From Pseudobutyrivibrio sp. (lineage in GTDB: Bacteria > Bacillota > Clostridia > Lachnospirales > Lachnospiraceae), in the NCBI GenBank assembly GCA_017557435.1, contig JAFYYR010000020.1, positions 1-35,776 on the forward strand: 35,776 bases of DNA, read 5' to 3'. The notes beneath the pieces were generated by a model. That model worked only from the letters and a program-made list of their open reading frames with translations. It searched no databases and was not told where the DNA came from. Of this stretch, positions 32,401-35,776 are shown in pieces. The translations under genes were made by a program, and so were the position numbers. Position 1 is the first letter of the stretch. The number at the start of each line of letters is the position of its first letter.

Positions 32401-34832
32401 CTATGGGAAGAGCAACAAAGGTATCAGATGGAGATAAAGATACCCTCTATACCTACACAGCTACAGGCAGACTTAAAAGTGTAGTCGATGCTCTTTCAAA
32501 TGAGACGGTTTACACATACGATGCACTGGATAACCTAAAGAGTATCCATAGAATAGATGGCCTTGCTGATGCTAGTGAGACTAAAGAGGATAGACTTCCA
32601 AAGGTAGGAGAAGATGGTCATGTGACAATCTACTCTTATAACTTAGCAGGTCAGCTTACAGAGGTAACAGACGCCTTAGGGCAAAAGGAAACTTACGAGT
32701 ACGACCAGTACGGAAGACTTGTTACAAAGGTAGATAGAGATAACTATTCTACAGCCTATAGCTACAATGATTTGGGAAGAGTAACAAGAGTAGACTATGC
32801 AGATGGAAAGTCTGTGGCTTTATCTTATGATGAACTTGGCAGATTAGATGAGTTTACAGATTGGCTTGGTACGACTTCAATTGAAAGAGATATCTTAGGT
32901 AGAGTTATTTCTGTAAGTGACTATAATGACAAGACCGTATCTTATGGTTACGGTAGTTTAAATGAAAGAACAGCAATAGTCTACCCAGATGGTAAAAAGG
33001 TAGATTACAGGTATGATGATAAACTTAGACTCACAGAGCTTGTATCAGGTGATGATAAGACAAGCTATAATTATGATGCGTATGGTAGATTAATTAAAAA
33101 GACTCTTCCAAATGGAAATGCACAGACCTTTGATTACTTTGCAGGAGGACTTCTTAAGTCTCTTGAAATGTATGATTCAAATGGGCTTATGGATAGATAT
33201 ACCTATGGATATGACAACAAAGGTAATCGAACTAAGGTAAATCGATTTAGAAGAGATTTAGAGAATGTTTCTGGCGAATATATTTATGGATATGATTTAG
33301 AAAACAGGCTTACAGATGTAAGTCTTGATGGCAAGCTTATTCGTAAGTACGAATATGATGCATTTGGAAATCGAAGCAGATATATAGATGATGAAGAAGA
33401 AACAACCTATAGCTATGATAATATAGATAGGCTTCTTAAAACAGTAAACAGCTCAAAGACTATTTCTTATGAATATGATAGAAGAGGAAATAGGGTAGCC
33501 GAATTTGAAAATGGAATATTAGAAAAGAGGTTTTTATTTGATGCCACGAATATGCTTTCAAAGGTTGAAAGTGGCAAAGAAGTTGAGGCTATTTATAGCT
33601 ACAACGGTATGGGAAAACGCATGGCTATAAGCAAGCCAGATGAGCAGATAGAGTATCTCCTTGATTTAACAAAGGACTACCACAACATGCTAGAGCGTTC
33701 TGTAAATGGTGAGGCGGAATCATACATATATGATAGCAATATAGTATCAATGTCAAAATCGGGAGAAGACTATTTCTACATGTTAGATGAGCTTGGAACT
33801 GGTATGTATCTGACTGGAACAGACGGAGCCGCTGTTTCAACTTTTGCATACGATGAATTCGGTAGAACTGTTAATCCAGGAAGTGGAAAGCATGAAGGAA
33901 TTGCTTACACTAAAAGTGGAAATATCATCCAGCCGCTAGCATTCACAGGATATCAGCAGGATGAGATGACTGGCAATTATTATGCTCAGGCAAGATACTA
34001 TGATGCTGAGGTGGGTAGGTTTGTTTCTAGAGATAAAGAGAGATTCATATATATCTATAATAGTAAAACAGAAAATTTATATTCATATTCAGAGAATAGA
34101 CCATTAAATTATATAGACCCAACTGGAAATATAATATATACGCCGTTAGAGGGCGCAGAGGCGCATCAGATATTACAAGAGTATGCAGTGGTTAATTTTG
34201 ATGCTAAAATAGAATATCCAATTGAAGGTGGGAGTTTTCATGGAACGGATAAGTATGGACGCGCAGATATTGTTGTTGTAAGTGAATTATATGCAGAAAT
34301 ATATGAGATAAAGCCAGTGACATATGCGAAAGGATATAGAAGGATACTTGCAGATAACCAATTAGAAAACTATATTTCGGCATTTAATAATCCAGAATAT
34401 AGTAATATGCAAAATATGGGGGGAATTACAGCAGAGAGGGGTACTAGTATAGATAGTTCTATTAATCATTTTTATGCAAAATCTGAGCTTCATCCGAATA
34501 TGTATATTGAATATTACACAGAGGGCGACGGGCTGATTTTTTACGAATATGTGGATAGCGATAGAGTTCCGGAAAACTATACGGAAATAATTGTTTCTGA
34601 TGAATTGAAAGAGAAATTCCAGAATATAAAGCGTAAAAAAGAATTAGCAGTAAAGGCGTTTATTTTATGGATACTAATACGCGAGTTTAATGAAAATTCT
34701 TTTGAGATAGAATATGCTGAAGCGTGTGAGCAAATGCAAGAAAGTTATGAACGGCAGCAACAGATGTTTAATCTTTTAGATTTTTTCACGTATGGAATGA
34801 CACCATTTGAAGTTCCAGTGCCAGTTTTATAA
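29451..34832 (+). CDS. Polymorphic RHS toxin: LXG-like N terminus, DUF6531, YD repeats, PD-(D/E)XK nuclease tip
   Basis: A 1793-residue protein with no signal peptide. Residues 1-200 are helical and LXG-like (RLRSYFNKCQETYDSF, GPEADSSKAFVTEKQIPLL), a type VII export domain. From about D279 (YKYDPVNMCNGNY, GVGWTHSYEKRIYED) comes a DUF6531-type plug. Dozens of YD repeats (such as YEYDELNRV and YDAAGRV) then form the RHS shell. The core ends with QARYYDAEVGRFVSRD and NRPLNYIDPTGN (to residue 1560), where self-cleavage frees the tip. The 233-residue tip has GRADIVVV (D1606), YEIKP (E1619, K1621) and DNQLENY (Q1637), the layout of a PD-(D/E)XK nuclease. AGGAGA precedes the ATG. It is predicted to kill rival cells by DNA cleavage; the probable immunity gene follows. 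Confidence 0.9.
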   Translation: MARADASGNIERGEVDIQWDTPRLRSYFNKCQETYDSFLSMSDGLIKAFESYANDEEHTGPEADSSKAFVTEKQIPLLVDIVDDIQKLEDLQENLMTSFEENVDSSTAAKISTSHLRQVMLDFVGLEDNLQEIGDKIKGLAEGLAETCSEVGTYTVPDYQPYYDEMEKLSSRDGLTGVVPETKKALEDFDAAHKTDIASSDYKTIYDTIVANISSFMAGLGDGKYYDITTYNETGESLAWRYPVNELEGEALDEYVQYVTDMDAYLRGVKPRCAVYKYDPVNMCNGNYINEHTDISLGGRFKLEFKRFYNALDISEKSLGVGWTHSYEKRIYEDNDKLKIDYPDGSTGSFACINAKKQLYMEEHGEPGILEKLTDGYVLRQDSGEFERYDVRGYLIAFGDNDGENVSLVYEKSEGKRLLSKVVAKNSNTLTFSYFKDGKNLGLIEKVTDQTGRSVFYAYEDRRLVEIKEPDQATRRFTYDSENRIKDVINPKGITSITNEYDSEGRTVKQSFPDETVMTYEYDDEKKTCTATEQNGNKVIYTHDELGRHTKTTYYDGEERYTYNNRNQKTSYTDKRGNTTRFSYDNKGHLTKVVDALRNKTSITYRADGKPLAVKGAKGEEYHYEYDLDGKLFEIRNPLNETNRFIYKNGNLAKAKNANGAATLFSYDERGNVNTVEDPDGVKTSYEYDELNRVIKTVSPSGEVTTFEYDSADRITRTVDALGNERIYTYDAAGKVTSVTEPDKTTRTFDINVMGKVSRVVDQAGRVTEIKYNVMGKQEKVCLPNGGVILYEYDPLMRLTKVTDPEGRTRGYDYDKNGNVVAEYIGDIKVRALEYDVMNRVTKETDALGHTRSFTYDEAGLVTSVTDTLGNKSTREYDLLGRVTKEIDPLGNETSYTYTKLGNIETITDAANRVRRFEYTRGGKLTAIYFCDKLEQALSYDAAGRVSKRTFADGYEISYSYDALSRIEKVNGTDGRAVSYEYDAMGRATKVSDGDKDTLYTYTATGRLKSVVDALSNETVYTYDALDNLKSIHRIDGLADASETKEDRLPKVGEDGHVTIYSYNLAGQLTEVTDALGQKETYEYDQYGRLVTKVDRDNYSTAYSYNDLGRVTRVDYADGKSVALSYDELGRLDEFTDWLGTTSIERDILGRVISVSDYNDKTVSYGYGSLNERTAIVYPDGKKVDYRYDDKLRLTELVSGDDKTSYNYDAYGRLIKKTLPNGNAQTFDYFAGGLLKSLEMYDSNGLMDRYTYGYDNKGNRTKVNRFRRDLENVSGEYIYGYDLENRLTDVSLDGKLIRKYEYDAFGNRSRYIDDEEETTYSYDNIDRLLKTVNSSKTISYEYDRRGNRVAEFENGILEKRFLFDATNMLSKVESGKEVEAIYSYNGMGKRMAISKPDEQIEYLLDLTKDYHNMLERSVNGEAESYIYDSNIVSMSKSGEDYFYMLDELGTGMYLTGTDGAAVSTFAYDEFGRTVNPGSGKHEGIAYTKSGNIIQPLAFTGYQQDEMTGNYYAQARYYDAEVGRFVSRDKERFIYIYNSKTENLYSYSENRPLNYIDPTGNIIYTPLEGAEAHQILQEYAVVNFDAKIEYPIEGGSFHGTDKYGRADIVVVSELYAEIYEIKPVTYAKGYRRILADNQLENYISAFNNPEYSNMQNMGGITAERGTSIDSSINHFYAKSELHPNMYIEYYTEGDGLIFYEYVDSDRVPENYTEIIVSDELKEKFQNIKRKKELAVKAFILWILIREFNENSFEIEYAEACEQMQESYERQQQMFNLLDFFTYGMTPFEVPVPVL

Positions 34833-34847
34833 TGAAAGGAGAGAAGC

Positions 34848-35558
34848 ATGATAATAACAGATAAATGCAAAAAAGAGATAATAGATAGAATTATAGGTGA
34901 AGAAGCAAAAAACAGGGGTTTTAATTGTGATTCAATAAGAAAAGGGCAGTTAACACATTATTTGGCGATATTTAACAGGAAAACTAGAGGGAAGGCTCAA
35001 AGGTTTGATATTTATGAAGATTTATTACATAAAGGGAAAATAAGTCTTGTATGTATGGGGGAGAAGATAGATACAGAGTATAGAGATGAATTATCATTTG
35101 AAACAGCAATGAAAAAGTTTGCTGAATATATGAATACTATTGGGTATAAGAAAATGGATGATGCATTAAAGGGAAAAGAGTTTCAAAAGGAAGATGCGGC
35201 ATTGTTTTCTGATAATTACCTGAAATATGCTAATAAATTTTTTGAAAGAAATAATATAGATGTTAATGCCGATAGTATGGAGTTTCGCAATTGTTCAAAG
35301 AAGAATATGGAAGTATTGTTTGAACAAGATTTTGATGCAATTAAAGACTTATTGATGGAAATAGCAGGGGCATTAGTATATTTTATGGTTTCAAATAATA
35401 ATGCGATGATTGGCATCAAAAATGGATGGTTAGAATTAAATGTAAAAAAGCAGGCTAGAGATGGACATATTTTTATTAATAATTATAATGTTTTATCCCT
35501 GTTTTACATGGGATATCAGAAAAAAACGTCAATCGTAATTGATAAAATATTTGAATGA
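34848..35558 (+). CDS. Probable immunity protein for the RHS nuclease toxin
   Basis: A 236-residue protein of no recognised family. It is cytoplasmic by prediction: no signal peptide, and only one moderately hydrophobic stretch (LLMEIAGALVYFMVS). Lys/Glu/Asn-rich and clearly AT-richer than the toxin core. It starts 15 bases after the toxin stop with AAGGAGAG 5 bases before the ATG, so it is co-translated with the toxin. In polymorphic toxin loci the gene immediately after the toxin tip normally encodes the cognate immunity protein; that position is the main evidence. It would bind the nuclease tip and protect the producer and its kin. Confidence 0.7.
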   Translation: MIITDKCKKEIIDRIIGEEAKNRGFNCDSIRKGQLTHYLAIFNRKTRGKAQRFDIYEDLLHKGKISLVCMGEKIDTEYRDELSFETAMKKFAEYMNTIGYKKMDDALKGKEFQKEDAALFSDNYLKYANKFFERNNIDVNADSMEFRNCSKKNMEVLFEQDFDAIKDLLMEIAGALVYFMVSNNNAMIGIKNGWLELNVKKQARDGHIFINNYNVLSLFYMGYQKKTSIVIDKIFE

Positions 35559-35690
35559 AATATACCACAAACTCCATTTCCAAGATGCATTAAATTACCC
35601 CGTTATTATAGTGAAAATGGAATGCATTTCAATAAAATAATGGGCCACTAACCCCGTCCCCTGAGCTCATTACCATAGGAGTATGAAAAA

Positions 35691-35776
35691 ATGTATAATC
35701 CAAATGAAGATGAAAAAAAGATATGTGATAGCATCGTGAGGGGATTGGTCAAGGGAAAAGAAGATATCTATTACGA
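35691..35776 (+). CDS. Start of a further reading frame, cut by the window edge
   Basis: An ATG at 35691 with AGGAG 9 bases upstream opens a frame (MYNPNEDEKKICDSIVRGLV...) that remains open for 28 codons to the end of the window. Acidic then basic, no signal peptide. It may be a second immunity-like or toxin-tip gene of the same locus, but nothing in the visible part allows assignment. The 132-base gap before it (35559-35690) contains a small imperfect CCATTT/AAATGG inverted repeat and repeated TGCATT; no terminator is clear. Confidence 0.5.
   Translation, partial: MYNPNEDEKKICDSIVRGLVKGKEDIYY

Noticed and set aside
30900-33990. Regular repeats that might be taken for a CRISPR or tandem DNA array
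   Set aside because: They are degenerate protein-level YD repeats inside one open RHS reading frame, not constant DNA repeats with spacers.

Overview
The window looks like the chromosome of a low-GC, anaerobic, butyrate-forming Firmicute of the Lachnospiraceae (Butyrivibrio/Pseudobutyrivibrio-like). This is inferred from the bcd-etfB-etfA order, a class III anaerobic ribonucleotide reductase, PTS-type dihydroxyacetone kinase genes, strong Shine-Dalgarno sites, several TTG starts and the style of the secreted proteins. The species cannot be fixed from sequence reading alone.

Layout. (1) 1-2410: the end of butyryl-CoA dehydrogenase, then etfB and etfA, closed by a hairpin. (2) 2523-7062: a secreted Pro-rich repeat protein, a MATE exporter and a cytoplasmic glycoside hydrolase of family 2. 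(3) 7028-8256, minus strand: a two-gene ThrE-type exporter whose last 35 bases overlap the GH2 gene tail to tail. (4) 8257-8699: a divergent intergenic region with a dense DnaA-box-like cluster (8342-8523), looking like a replication-origin or DnaA-titration element. (5) 8700-13741: Mrp-type Fe-S carrier ATPase, a cyclophilin with a long structured leader, an unknown membrane protein, a CorC/CNNM protein (minus) and a TPR lipoprotein. (6) 13791-18797: nrdD with NrdR-box-like sites and a fused C-terminal redoxin domain, then dhaL-dhaM-dhaK.

(7) 18800-27810: an intergenic region with a candidate structured RNA and a good sigma-A promoter, then five closely spaced genes. They encode a 1322-residue Ig-like surface protein, a membrane-anchored trypsin-fold protein with a Cys in the nucleophile position and a cytoplasmic FHA domain, a PP2C phosphatase, a transmembrane Ser/Thr kinase with a TPR-like outer part, and a small membrane protein with an acidic tail. 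Together they form a complete phosphothreonine circuit (writer, eraser, reader) connected to the outside of the cell. (8) 27893-35558: a type VII secretion effector cassette: a WXG100 protein, a WXG-like partner, two small helical proteins resembling LXG-associated targeting factors, a 1793-residue LXG-like/DUF6531/RHS polymorphic toxin ending in a predicted PD-(D/E)XK nuclease tip, and a probable immunity gene. A further reading frame begins at 35691 and runs off the end.

Regions 7 and 8 are the most interesting part. A phospho-signalling operon directly abuts, in the same orientation, a T7SS-type RHS toxin cassette. No EssC-type ATPase or other secretion core gene is in the window, so the secretion machine would have to be encoded elsewhere. 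A functional link between the two blocks is inferred from proximity only.
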